NCBI GenBank assembly: GCA_903945495.1 | Contig: CAJAVU010000021.1 | Location: forward strand, 248,001-312,000 | Length of the DNA: 64,000 nt | Direction of reading: 5' to 3' | Origin: an uncultured Flavobacteriales bacterium | GTDB lineage: Bacteria; Bacteroidota; Bacteroidia; Flavobacteriales_D; Crocinitomicaceae | Part shown: positions 52,216 to 60,188 of the stretch, in pieces | How positions within the stretch are numbered: position 1 is the first letter of the stretch | How the letters are laid out: the number at the start of each line of letters is the position of its first letter | Translations under genes and position numbers: made by a program | Notes under the pieces: model-generated | The model's input: only the letters and a program-made list of their open reading frames with translations | Told to the model about the DNA's origin: nothing | Database searches by the model: none

Positions 52216-53187
52216 TTAGGCATTTTTATCGATTTCGTCGAGAATTTTTTTTCGATCATTTAACAAGGTTCCTTCCGCCCAATAATAAACTACGAATAAT
52301 ATGGTAATCAATAGTAAAAACCAATAATTGCTTAAACTTTCGCTTTTCATAGCAATTCTATATCTTACAAATTCTAATTTTGAAAACAGTTGGTTTTGAT
52401 AATAGAGATAAAGTAAAACAAATGAAGAAGACACATATAACAAAAGATTTTTTAATCGCTCATCTTTCATTTTTTGTGTTTTATCTCTTTCTTGAAATTG
52501 AATTCTTAGATCATCATCCATTTTGATTTTTCCGCTAGAATAACCTGGCTGTTTTACTTCTAAAACAATGACAGAAAAAAGGTGAATGAAAAGTCTATTT
52601 AAACAAATAATAATTAGACCAATGAAGATTGTATTGGCAAGCCAAATAATCATGAAAGGTAATAGTTTGAATTGAGTACTTAATGTTAAAAATGTAACAT
52701 CAGATTGAGAGCCATAAGTTGGGTATTTTATAAACAGAAACGCATAACAACTTGTTCCTAGCCAGAAAAGAAAAGTTATGCTGCTATAATACACAAGTTT
52801 CAACCATTTTTTAACAATCTTCTTTCGATACACCAGCAATCTTAAGGTTATCAAACCGATACCAATGCTAATATACCAAAGAAAGTATGCTTCATCTATT
52901 TTGCTAGCTTCAGATTGTTCTTGTGCATATTCTTTCATGCCCTGGATCCAATCATTCCATAAAAGATATTTAGCTTTTACATTTTCTGGCAACGTGTCAG
53001 GATTTTTCAATTTAACGAATTGGTATTTTGAGTCGTAAAATTTTACACTATCAAATAATTTATTCAATGAATCTGCTTCATTTTTAAATTTTTGTTCATT
53101 GTTTGAATAACTGCGTTTATCGTTGTAAAAATCAGTGCAGCTACTAAGGCCTATGATTAGAGAAAAAAGGACTATAATATTTCGCAT
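52216..53187 (-). CDS. Lipoprotein-signal protein with several membrane helices
   Basis: The 323-residue protein starts MRNIIVLFSLIIGLSSC with a lipobox-like GLSSC, followed by a helical linker (about 20-100). Then come about five strong membrane helices (FLWYISIGIGLITLRLLVY, LVYYSSITFLFWLGTSCYAF, FMIIWLANTIFIGLIIICL, LLLYVSSSFVLLYLYYQ, YWFLLLITILFVVYYW). A lipoprotein anchor together with a multi-pass domain is unusual. It could be a plain signal anchor instead. There are no catalytic motifs, and no family was recognised. Confidence 0.6.
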   Translation of the reverse strand: MRNIIVLFSLIIGLSSCTDFYNDKRSYSNNEQKFKNEADSLNKLFDSVKFYDSKYQFVKLKNPDTLPENVKAKYLLWNDWIQGMKEYAQEQSEASKIDEAYFLWYISIGIGLITLRLLVYRKKIVKKWLKLVYYSSITFLFWLGTSCYAFLFIKYPTYGSQSDVTFLTLSTQFKLLPFMIIWLANTIFIGLIIICLNRLFIHLFSVIVLEVKQPGYSSGKIKMDDDLRIQFQERDKTQKMKDERLKNLLLYVSSSFVLLYLYYQNQLFSKLEFVRYRIAMKSESLSNYWFLLLITILFVVYYWAEGTLLNDRKKILDEIDKNA

Positions 53188-53309
53188 TGCTATAGATTTG
53201 AATTGTCTAAATTAGATTTCTAACGTTATCAAAATGATTTTGTTACAATGTTGAAAAACCGATTTGCAGATTGTTTTAATGCAAAAAATTGATTGATAAT
53301 ACCCCCTGT

Positions 53310-53804
53310 TTATTTCTTACTGTAATACGTGGAATGTTTATTAATTAATATATCACTATAGTCTTCTTTTTTGTAGTAGTTTATTTGAGTAAATTCAACA
53401 TAATCACGAAAAATAATTTTAAACTTAATCTTTTTTCCTGTTTCATTAATTGTGATGTAAAATGTATCACCTTTATGTTTGATTTTACTTATATTATAGA
53501 TTCTAAATGAACCATTACAATCATGTAAATCCAATTCTTTAGTAGTAAAGTCAAAATAGTAGAAGTATGAACCATTTTTTTCAGAGGATAAGGTGTCTTT
53601 AGATAATTTATCAACTTTCCTAAAACTAGTTTTACCTTTAACAGTTTCTTCTTTAGGGAAATGAGAAACAATCACAAACCCTTCATTATTAATTGTGTTA
53701 ACACCATCACTTATTATCCAACCTTCTTTTTTAGAGAAATAACACTGAGAATATGAGTTAACCGATAATACTAATAATACGAATAACAAAATTAAATTTT
53801 TCAT
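53310..53804 (-). CDS. Small exported protein, unknown function
   Basis: The 164-residue protein has a signal peptide (MKNLILLFVLLVLSVNSYSQ) and a beta-rich mature part, e.g. GWIISDGVNTINNEGFVIVS, YFYYFDFTTKELDLHDCNGS and KIKFKIIFRDYVEFTQINYY. It may be a periplasmic beta-sandwich. Cysteines occur at only two sites (CYFSKK, HDCNGS). No family is recognised. It lies in the same orientation as its neighbours, separated by more than 60 bases on each side. Confidence 0.58.
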   Translation of the reverse strand: MKNLILLFVLLVLSVNSYSQCYFSKKEGWIISDGVNTINNEGFVIVSHFPKEETVKGKTSFRKVDKLSKDTLSSEKNGSYFYYFDFTTKELDLHDCNGSFRIYNISKIKHKGDTFYITINETGKKIKFKIIFRDYVEFTQINYYKKEDYSDILINKHSTYYSKK

Positions 53805-53870
53805 AACACATACATTGTGAAGAAGTTATATTAATTGGAAGAATCTTAAACAAGATTTTTAGTTAATCAT

Positions 53871-54281
53871 TCATCTCGATTTCATTAAAATCTCTAAAAT
53901 CATTAAAAGGGCTCCTGAAATGACAAATAAAAATACAATAGTGAAAATAAAAGTGACTTCTTTTAAAGAAGGGGTTGGGTAAGTTTTTTCATTCGTCTTT
54001 ACACCCCATTGGTTTATTGCCCCATAAAACCAATTTTGAAAAGTGGTTACAATGATTCCCATGATGATTAATAAGCCGATAAAAATGAATAAACCTCCAA
54101 CATAAGCAAGAAATCCGAATCCTGGCATAGTTTGGTGAAAAATCCAAAAACAAACTATCGGAATAAATATAAAAAATAAAAAAAGCATTATTCCAACAAT
54201 GCAGCTCTTAAGCAAATCTTTTACTCCTTTCAAAACGGATTTTATCCATTCCATGAATGCATTTTTAAAATTATCCCACAT
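53871..54281 (-). CDS. Small multi-pass membrane protein, unknown function
   Basis: The 136-residue protein begins with an amphipathic helix (MWDNFKNAFMEWIKSVLKGV), then three hydrophobic segments (CIVGIMLFLFFIFIPIVCFW, GFLAYVGGLFIFIGLLIIMG, VTFIFTIVFLFVISGALLMI). No charged catalytic pattern is seen. Function is unknown. It is the last gene before the tRNA-Asn gene and ends the accessory stretch of small envelope genes. Confidence 0.58.
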   Translation of the reverse strand: MWDNFKNAFMEWIKSVLKGVKDLLKSCIVGIMLFLFFIFIPIVCFWIFHQTMPGFGFLAYVGGLFIFIGLLIIMGIIVTTFQNWFYGAINQWGVKTNEKTYPTPSLKEVTFIFTIVFLFVISGALLMILEILMKSR

Positions 54282-54501
54282 GGTTCGTTTTTATTTTAGA
54301 ACGATTTATTATTCTAAATGTATCAATACATAGATAAACATAATAAGAATATCTAAATTTTATAGCTTTTTCTGTTTACTGAGAATGGCCATACAATTCG
54401 CAAACCAACCTCCAATCGTTTCCACGGATCGGAAGAATAACCAACATAAAATCGGTCAATACTCTTGGAATATAGAATGTAAATGGATTAGGTCATATAA
54501 A

Positions 54502-54532
54502 ACAAAAAAGGCCAACCCTTCGATTGACCTTT
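54502..54532 (-). terminator. Intrinsic terminator after tRNA-Asn
   Basis: Read on the minus strand, AAGGTCAA pairs with TTGGCCTT (one G-T wobble), followed by a T-run. It starts 7 bases after the tRNA 3' end. The GATTGACCT arm is shared with the hairpin at 48343-48384. Confidence 0.75.
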
Positions 54533-54538
54533 GTTTTG

Positions 54539-54612
54539 CTCCCTCTGCTGGACTCGAACCAGCGACCCTCTGATTAACAGTCAGATGCTCTAACCAACTG
54601 AGCTAAGAAGGA
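54539..54612 (-). tRNA. tRNA-Asn (GTT)
   Basis: The 74-base sequence folds as a full cloverleaf: acceptor TCCTTCT/AGAGGGA with discriminator G, D-arm TAGCTCAGTTGGTTAGAGC, anticodon stem TCTGA/TCAGA with loop CTGTTAA (anticodon GTT, 54576-54578) and T-arm GGTTCGAGTCC. CCA is not encoded. A full Bacteroidota promoter lies upstream and a terminator lies downstream. Confidence 0.95.
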
Positions 54613-54641
54613 ATTTTGCTATCGTTTCCGAAAAGCGAATG

Positions 54642-54670
54642 CAAATATAAAGAAAGAATTTATTCTGCAA
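54642..54670 (-). promoter_or_regulatory. Bacteroidota promoter for tRNA-Asn
   Basis: On the minus strand TTG (54668-54670), an 18-base spacer and TATATTTG (54642-54649) match the consensus exactly, about 30 bases before the mature tRNA 5' end at 54612. Confidence 0.72.
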
Positions 54671-54721
54671 AGCGATTTTGGAAAAAAATTTCAGGAAATG
54701 TAAGCCTTTTAAGCTAAATCC

Positions 54722-55165
54722 TTAAAAATCATCTTCATCCAAAGTGAAATCTTCAATCGATGCATCGAATGTATCTTCACATTGATCGCTGTCAACCAAA
54801 TCTTCGCAATTCTCATCGTCACATTTCGCTGGACGTAAAATATTCGTTTTCGATACATTCAAACGAATCTCTGTGCGAATGAATCCATCTTCCTGTGCAT
54901 ACGCTTTAGCAAATGGCGTTCCTTCCAGTTCAACCAATGCACCTTTCTTTAAAAAATCTAAGATTCTTAGGTTTGCGCCGTCTTTTTTCCAAATCGTGCA
55001 ATTAACCCAAGTCGTTTTTGTTTTTGTCTCTCCCGTACGTTTGTCTTTCCAGTTTTTGTTGTGGGCAACAGGAAAATTAATGGCAATTACGCCTCTCTCC
55101 ATGTTTTTCACAACAGCGTCCTTCCCGATGTTACCAATCAATCGTGTTTCAAATACCGTCGCCAT
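54722..55165 (-). CDS. ssb: Single-stranded DNA-binding protein
   Basis: From the ATG at 55165 the 147-residue protein has the SSB OB-fold: MATVFETRLIGNIGKDAVVK, INFPVAHNKNWKDKRTGETK, TTWVNCTIWKKDGANLRIL and KKGALVELEGTPFAKAYAQE. The C-terminal tail is acidic and ends LDEDDF, the usual hook for partner proteins, though without the classic DDIPF. It coats ssDNA in replication and repair as a tetramer. The start at 55195 was rejected, since MATVFETR is the family start. It flanks the tRNA-Asn gene. Confidence 0.9.
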   Translation of the reverse strand: MATVFETRLIGNIGKDAVVKNMERGVIAINFPVAHNKNWKDKRTGETKTKTTWVNCTIWKKDGANLRILDFLKKGALVELEGTPFAKAYAQEDGFIRTEIRLNVSKTNILRPAKCDDENCEDLVDSDQCEDTFDASIEDFTLDEDDF

Positions 55166-55262
55166 TTTGCATAGTTTATAACGTGAATGTAACAAACACT
55201 ACGGTAATTGGCAAAAAAAGTTCTTTTTTGGAATTATTCTAAATACGAAAAATCAACAGGTT

Positions 55263-56219
55263 TTACTCTACTTTTACGATATAGGCATCTTTAAAGCCAT
55301 TTTTCTGGACTTTTTCCAAATCCTTTTTAGCTGCTTCTTGCGAATCATACGTTCCAACAGTGTACAAATATTTATAGGCACTTGTGGTGTTTAGCTTTTT
55401 ACGCGTAACAGGTAATCCAATTTTTTTAAAGCTCTCACCTCCTGTATCCATTGGCTCTTTCGAAGACATAATTTGAATGGTGAATTTACCAGTCGATTTA
55501 GCAGTTGAGTTGGAGCTGCCTTTCCCTGATGTGTTTGCAGTTGTGTTGCTTGAACCGCCACTTTTCAAGAAACTGATGGCAGGATAATCTTTCTGAATCG
55601 TTGAACGAAACCCGCGGTAAATTGCCGATGCGATGATGTCTTGTCCATTTGTTGTATTTAAATAATTCGCTTCTTTTTCATTTGTTAAAAAGCCACATTC
55701 AACCAAAACGCTTGTCATGTTTGTGAATTTCAATACTTGTAATGAATGCTCGCGATCATCTGTGTCTTTTACGCCTCGAGAATGACGTCCAGCACGGGTT
55801 GAAAATTCACTCTCAAATTCCTTTGCTAAACTCACCGATTTCTTTGAACTCATTGAATGCACATGAGATTCGGTTCCATGGACATTTGTGCGCGCATTCG
55901 CATTGCAGTGAATGGAAATGAAATAATCCGCTTTGGCATTGTTTGCCTTTTCAACACGATCATCTAAGGAAGGAAATGAATCATCGGTGCGCGTGTAAAT
56001 AATGGTCACATTTTTCATGTTTTGCTCGATGTACGAACCAAATTTTTTAGCAATCAATAAGTTCAAGGCTTTTTCTGGAAGATGATTTTTATTGCTCGAC
56101 AAATGTCCTGGATCACTTCCTCCGTGCCCAGGATCAATAACGACAATAATTTTTTCTTTCTGTGCAAACGTTTGAATGCCTAAAACACTCAAACTGAAAA
56201 GCAAAAGCAACATTTTCAT
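55263..56219 (-). CDS. N-acetylmuramoyl-L-alanine amidase with SPOR domain
   Basis: The 318-residue exported zinc hydrolase (signal MKMLLLLFSLSVLGIQTFAQ) cleaves the amide between MurNAc and the peptide in peptidoglycan. Amidase_3 residues are present: H32 in IDPGHGGSDPG, E49 in LPEKALNL, H104 in ISIHCNANA and catalytic E174 in VLVECGFLTN. A serine/threonine linker (about 217-240) leads to a C-terminal SPOR domain (about 243-318: FTIQIMSSKEPMDTGG, YLYTVGTYDSQEAAKKDLEK), which binds denuded glycans at the septum. The protein probably acts in cell separation. It is divergent from the glycosyltransferase gene. Confidence 0.92.
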   Translation of the reverse strand: MKMLLLLFSLSVLGIQTFAQKEKIIVVIDPGHGGSDPGHLSSNKNHLPEKALNLLIAKKFGSYIEQNMKNVTIIYTRTDDSFPSLDDRVEKANNAKADYFISIHCNANARTNVHGTESHVHSMSSKKSVSLAKEFESEFSTRAGRHSRGVKDTDDREHSLQVLKFTNMTSVLVECGFLTNEKEANYLNTTNGQDIIASAIYRGFRSTIQKDYPAISFLKSGGSSNTTANTSGKGSSNSTAKSTGKFTIQIMSSKEPMDTGGESFKKIGLPVTRKKLNTTSAYKYLYTVGTYDSQEAAKKDLEKVQKNGFKDAYIVKVE

Positions 56220-56331
56220 GCCAACAAAAATAAAAAGGGATGTTTTCGAAATTTATTCTAAATGAAAAGCTTACCAAGAGTTGAATGTTAATACTGTGCT
56301 TGAAGTCAGAAAAAATTGACATTTTTGTGCT

Positions 56332-57117
56332 ATGAATTGCGCCTTAATTATTTCTGTTTACAAAGATGTGGCTGCCTTGAAAGCAGTCTTGAATTCTGTG
56401 CTTACACAATCGTGGAAAGCATTCAATGTGATCATTTCACAAGATGGCGACAGTGATTGTTTTGATGAATTACTCAAATCGTACGAAGGAAAATTATACA
56501 TCCAACACTTTCAACAAGAGGACAATGGGTTTTTGAAAAATCAACTCTTGAATAAAGTATTGCGCACAATCGAAGCGGAAAAGTTGGTTTTTATTGATGG
56601 AGATTGTTTGCTTCATCCGCGTTTCATGGAAAATTACAATAAGTCGATTCAAGCAGGAAGAATTTGCATGGGACGACGAGTGGACCTCGATGCTACAACA
56701 ACGCAACTGATTAAAAGCGAACAACAAGCGTATCCAGGCTTCGGGCAAATGATTAAGAATAAAACCAAACGTGTTGAAGAAGCATTTTATTTGCCATTTC
56801 TTGGACAATCGTTTTTAAAAACGCCAAAATGTTTGGGGTGCAACATGGGTTGGAGCAAAAGTGATTTGGTAGCATTAAATGGATTTGATGAAGATTACAC
56901 CTATCCAGGTTATGGCGAAGATTCTGATATTGAATTCCGAGGAAAACGCGCTGGACTTGCTGTATTTTCAATGCGTTACAAATCAATACAGTTCCACTTA
57001 GATCACGCACGACCAAATCGCGAAAATGAAGTTTCAAATAGTCAAGTGTTGTTTGAAGAGCGCAAAAAACGTGAAGATGTGCGTTGTAAAAACGGATTGG
57101 ATAAATTGGCGAATTGA
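56332..57117 (+). CDS. Family 2 glycosyltransferase
   Basis: The 261-residue cytoplasmic enzyme has the GT-A fold: start LIISVYKDVAALKAVLNSVL, a nucleotide-sugar region VIISQDGDSDC, the DxD-type FIDGDCLLHPRF, and a late acceptor region GCNMGWSKSDLVALNGFDED with YPGYGEDSDIEFRGKRAG. This is typical of GT2 enzymes making cell-surface glycans. The sugar is unknown. No other glycan genes are adjacent. A tandem repeat follows its stop. Confidence 0.88.
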   Translation: MNCALIISVYKDVAALKAVLNSVLTQSWKAFNVIISQDGDSDCFDELLKSYEGKLYIQHFQQEDNGFLKNQLLNKVLRTIEAEKLVFIDGDCLLHPRFMENYNKSIQAGRICMGRRVDLDATTTQLIKSEQQAYPGFGQMIKNKTKRVEEAFYLPFLGQSFLKTPKCLGCNMGWSKSDLVALNGFDEDYTYPGYGEDSDIEFRGKRAGLAVFSMRYKSIQFHLDHARPNRENEVSNSQVLFEERKKREDVRCKNGLDKLAN

Positions 57118-57158
57118 GTTCAATAATATTAATTCTTCAATAAGTCATTCGTAATATT

Positions 57159-57198
57159 GCGAATTTGCGAATTTGCGAATTTGCGAATTTGCGAATTT
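57159..57198. repeat. Five tandem copies of GCGAATTT
   Basis: The octamer GCGAATTT repeats five times without change from 57159 to 57198, just after the glycosyltransferase stop (57117) and before the uvrC stop (57237) in a convergent gap. The sequence after it (AACTTCGCTAATTTCC) resembles a decayed copy. It is a minisatellite that may vary in length. Confidence 0.85.
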
Positions 57199-57236
57199 CC
57201 AACTTCGCTAATTTCCAAAACCAAGAGATCTTTGAT

Positions 57237-59042
57237 CTATTTTTCCGTAGAGAAGTACGAATGAACAATTTTTGCTTTTGCAGCGCCAATTACTGAAACC
57301 AATGAATCCATAGAGGCTCCTTTAATTGCCGAAACTGTTTTAAATGCTTTCATTAAATCTTCTTGCGTTTTTGGTCCAATGCCTGTAATGGATGTTAATT
57401 CTGACGTAAGCGCACCTTTACTTCTGCGATTTCTGTGATGCGTGATACCAAAACGATGGGCCTCATTTCGCATGAACTGAACGACTTTCAAACTTTCAGA
57501 TCGCTTGTCAATGTAAATAGGCAATGAATCTCCCGGAAAGAAAATTTCCTCCAAGCGTTTTGCAATTCCTACAATGGCAACTTTTCCGCGTAAATCTAAT
57601 TGCTCCAAGGCTTTCAAAGCTGCGCTTAATTGTCCTTTTCCACCATCGATAATAATCATTTGCGGCAACGATTGTCCTTCTTCCAACAAACGACGGTAGC
57701 GACGATAAACAGCCTCTTCCATCGATGCAAAATCATCTGGACCTTCAACTGTTTTCACATTGAAATGACGGTAATCCGCTTTACTCGGTTTCCCATTCTT
57801 AAACACAACACAAGCCGAAACGGGATTCGTTCCTTGAATGTTAGAGTTATCAAAACATTCCATGTGAACAGGCAATTCTGTCAAGCGGAAATCTGTTTTA
57901 ATTTGCTCAAGAATGCGTTTCGTATGTCGTTCAGGATCAACAATTTTTTCCTGTTTTGTCTTTTCAAGGCGATAGAACTTGGCGTTGCGCAACGATAGTT
58001 CAACCAAGTGTTTTTTATCGCCACGCTGAGGCACAGAAAACTGAATGCCTTCAAGTTTCAAATCCAACTTTTCATCCAACAAGACTTCCTTCGAAACACT
58101 CGAAAAACGTTCACGCAATTCGGGCAAAACATAACTCAAAACTTCCTCACGCGTTTCATTCAATTTCTTCTTGACTTCCGCCGTATAAGCGTGAATAATC
58201 GAACCATTGTGAATACATAAATAATTGACAAACGCTGCATCTGGTTCATCGAGTAAGGTGCACACATCTACTTCGTGAATACTTGGTGAAACAATCGTGG
58301 ATTTCGCTTTGTAATTTTCAAGCGTTTGCAATTTAACCTTCATTTCTTGCGCCAACTCATATTCATGATTGCTCGCATGTTGCACCATCTTGTCTTTCAG
58401 AAATTGCATTACCGAAGTAATGTTTCCTTTTACCAAGTTTTCGATTTGGGTAATTTTTTCGTCGTAATGTGCTTTGGATTCATGTCCAACGCAGGGCGCT
58501 AAACAATTTCCTAAATGATATTCAAGACAAACTTTGTAACGTTTTTCCTCAATTTTATTGGCAGCCAAATCATAGGCACAATTGCGTAAAGGATACAATT
58601 CTTTGATCAACGAAAGCAACGTATGCATAACCTTTCCACTTGGATAAGGACCGTAATAATTCGATCCGTCACGAATCACATTGCGCGTTGAAAACACACG
58701 TGGAAATGGTTCTTTCTTGATGCAAATCCACGGATAGGTTTTGTCATCTTTTAGCTGAATGTTGTATTTCGGCTGGTATTTTTTGATGAGGTTATTCTCC
58801 AATAACAAAGCATCCAATTCGGTGTCAACAACCATGTATTGGATATCCGCAATACGTTTCACAAGCATCACAGTTTTACCGTTGTCTTGTGTCTTATTGA
58901 AATAAGAGGAAACGCGTTTTTTTAAATTCTTCGCTTTCCCAACATAAATAATAGTGCCGCCAGCATCAAAATACTGATAGATTCCCGGTTTCTCAGGAAG
59001 CGTTTTGAGTTTTAACTGAAGATGTTCTTTCACAGACGACAT
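57237..59042 (-). CDS. uvrC: UvrABC system protein C
   Basis: The 601-residue nuclease makes the two cuts in nucleotide excision repair. In order: GIY-YIG nuclease (about 15-95: KPGIYQYFDAGGTIIYVGKA), UVR motif (about 205-240: EYELAQEMKVKLQTLENY), the C-terminal RNase H-like nuclease (about 380-540: HMECFDNSNIQGTNPVSACV, RHFNVKTVEGPDDFASMEE, MIIIDGGKGQLSAAL) and helix-hairpin-helix (ITGIGPKTQEDLMKAF). The length is normal. A full promoter lies so close to the ATG that the message is probably nearly leaderless. Confidence 0.95.
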   Translation of the reverse strand: MSSVKEHLQLKLKTLPEKPGIYQYFDAGGTIIYVGKAKNLKKRVSSYFNKTQDNGKTVMLVKRIADIQYMVVDTELDALLLENNLIKKYQPKYNIQLKDDKTYPWICIKKEPFPRVFSTRNVIRDGSNYYGPYPSGKVMHTLLSLIKELYPLRNCAYDLAANKIEEKRYKVCLEYHLGNCLAPCVGHESKAHYDEKITQIENLVKGNITSVMQFLKDKMVQHASNHEYELAQEMKVKLQTLENYKAKSTIVSPSIHEVDVCTLLDEPDAAFVNYLCIHNGSIIHAYTAEVKKKLNETREEVLSYVLPELRERFSSVSKEVLLDEKLDLKLEGIQFSVPQRGDKKHLVELSLRNAKFYRLEKTKQEKIVDPERHTKRILEQIKTDFRLTELPVHMECFDNSNIQGTNPVSACVVFKNGKPSKADYRHFNVKTVEGPDDFASMEEAVYRRYRRLLEEGQSLPQMIIIDGGKGQLSAALKALEQLDLRGKVAIVGIAKRLEEIFFPGDSLPIYIDKRSESLKVVQFMRNEAHRFGITHHRNRRSKGALTSELTSITGIGPKTQEDLMKAFKTVSAIKGASMDSLVSVIGAAKAKIVHSYFSTEK

Positions 59043-59046
59043 GTTG

Positions 59047-59076
59047 CAAAAATAAGCAAACGTGCTTGGTTAGCAA
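59047..59076 (-). promoter_or_regulatory. Bacteroidota promoter abutting the uvrC start
   Basis: On the minus strand TTG (59074-59076), a 19-base spacer and TATTTTTG (59047-59054) fit the consensus. The -7 box ends only 4 bases before the ATG at 59042, so transcription would begin at or near the start codon. Confidence 0.55.
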
Positions 59077-59121
59077 TTCATGAACACAGCAAAAGTAGTT
59101 CGAAGCGAAAAATCGTTGAAT

Positions 59122-60084
59122 CTAGTCTTTGTTGATGATATCAAACAACTCATTCAAATTCGGAGAAATAATAATCTCAATACGACGATTTTTTGCTTTA
59201 TCGTTTGGATCTACAGGATGAAATTCTGAACGACCAGCTGCCATTAATTGTGCTGGATTCATTTTTGAATTTGTCAATAAAATATCGATGACAGATGTTG
59301 CACGAAGAACTGACAATTCCCAGTTTGATTTTGGATGCGAAGCACTTACTAACTTATCTGTATCAGTGTGTCCTTCAACAATGATTTCCAATTCTTTTTC
59401 GTTTTCCAATACTTTCGCTAATTCGACAAGCGCTTTTTTACCATTCGCTTCAACGATTGTACTTCCTGAAGCAAACAACAATTTCGCTTCCATGCTCACG
59501 TAGATTTTTCCGTTCTTTTGAACAACCGTTAAACCTTGACTTTCAAATCCTTTCAAAGCATTCGCTACTTTCGCTTTCAATAATTTCGTTGCTTCGTCTT
59601 TGCGTTTAATGGCTTCTTCTAATTCGTTTACACGTTGTTCACGTTCAGCCAACAATTGTTCTTTCGTTTTAAGATCTGCTTCTAAGGTCAACAAAGCATC
59701 TTCTTTGCGCTGCAATTCAATATTTTTACTTTCCAATTCAGCTTGAAGATTGGCTGTTTCTTTTGCACCTGTCAAGCGCAACTTATCAAATGCTTTTTCC
59801 AATGATTCATTTTGAACCACCATTTTATCGTATTGCGTTTGAAGAATTCTGTACTCATTTCCGATGCGTGTTGTATCAGCTTTTAACTTTTCAACATCTG
59901 CCTTTAGCACATCGTAGCGCGCTTCTAAATCTTTTGCTTTTCCTTCGTAATTAAGTGCATTGGTTTTATACATTTCCAATTCTTCGCTGCACTTTTTCTC
60001 ACGCTCAACCAAATCGTTGTACTTTTTTGCTGGAACACACGCCCCTAATACCAATAATCCAATGATAACAACACTTAATTTCAT
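59122..60084 (-). CDS. OmpA-family lipoprotein with coiled coil
   Basis: The 320-residue lipoprotein has signal MKLSVVIIGLLVLGAC with LGAC lipobox, a long coiled coil (about 25-185: NDLVEREKKCSEELEMYKTN, EEAIKRKDEATKLLKAKVAN) and a C-terminal OmpA domain (about 205-310) with peptidoglycan-binding residues in IIVEGHTDTDKLVS, NWELSVLRATSVIDILLTNS and DKAKNRRIEIIISP. It tethers the outer membrane to peptidoglycan. The same layout occurs in several Bacteroidota proteins; the partner for the coiled coil is unknown. It is transcribed alone. Confidence 0.88.
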   Translation of the reverse strand: MKLSVVIIGLLVLGACVPAKKYNDLVEREKKCSEELEMYKTNALNYEGKAKDLEARYDVLKADVEKLKADTTRIGNEYRILQTQYDKMVVQNESLEKAFDKLRLTGAKETANLQAELESKNIELQRKEDALLTLEADLKTKEQLLAEREQRVNELEEAIKRKDEATKLLKAKVANALKGFESQGLTVVQKNGKIYVSMEAKLLFASGSTIVEANGKKALVELAKVLENEKELEIIVEGHTDTDKLVSASHPKSNWELSVLRATSVIDILLTNSKMNPAQLMAAGRSEFHPVDPNDKAKNRRIEIIISPNLNELFDIINKD

Positions 60085-60188
60085 AATTCTTCTTTTAGCC
60101 TAACAAATATCATCAAGTTAAGGCTTGAAAATGCGACAAGAAGCGGGAATTATAAACAGCGAAAGTTGAATAACTTGGGTGGAGAAAT

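Noticed and set aside
57159-57198. CRISPR-like array
   Set aside because: The octamer repeats touch each other without spacers and no cas genes are near; it is a minisatellite.
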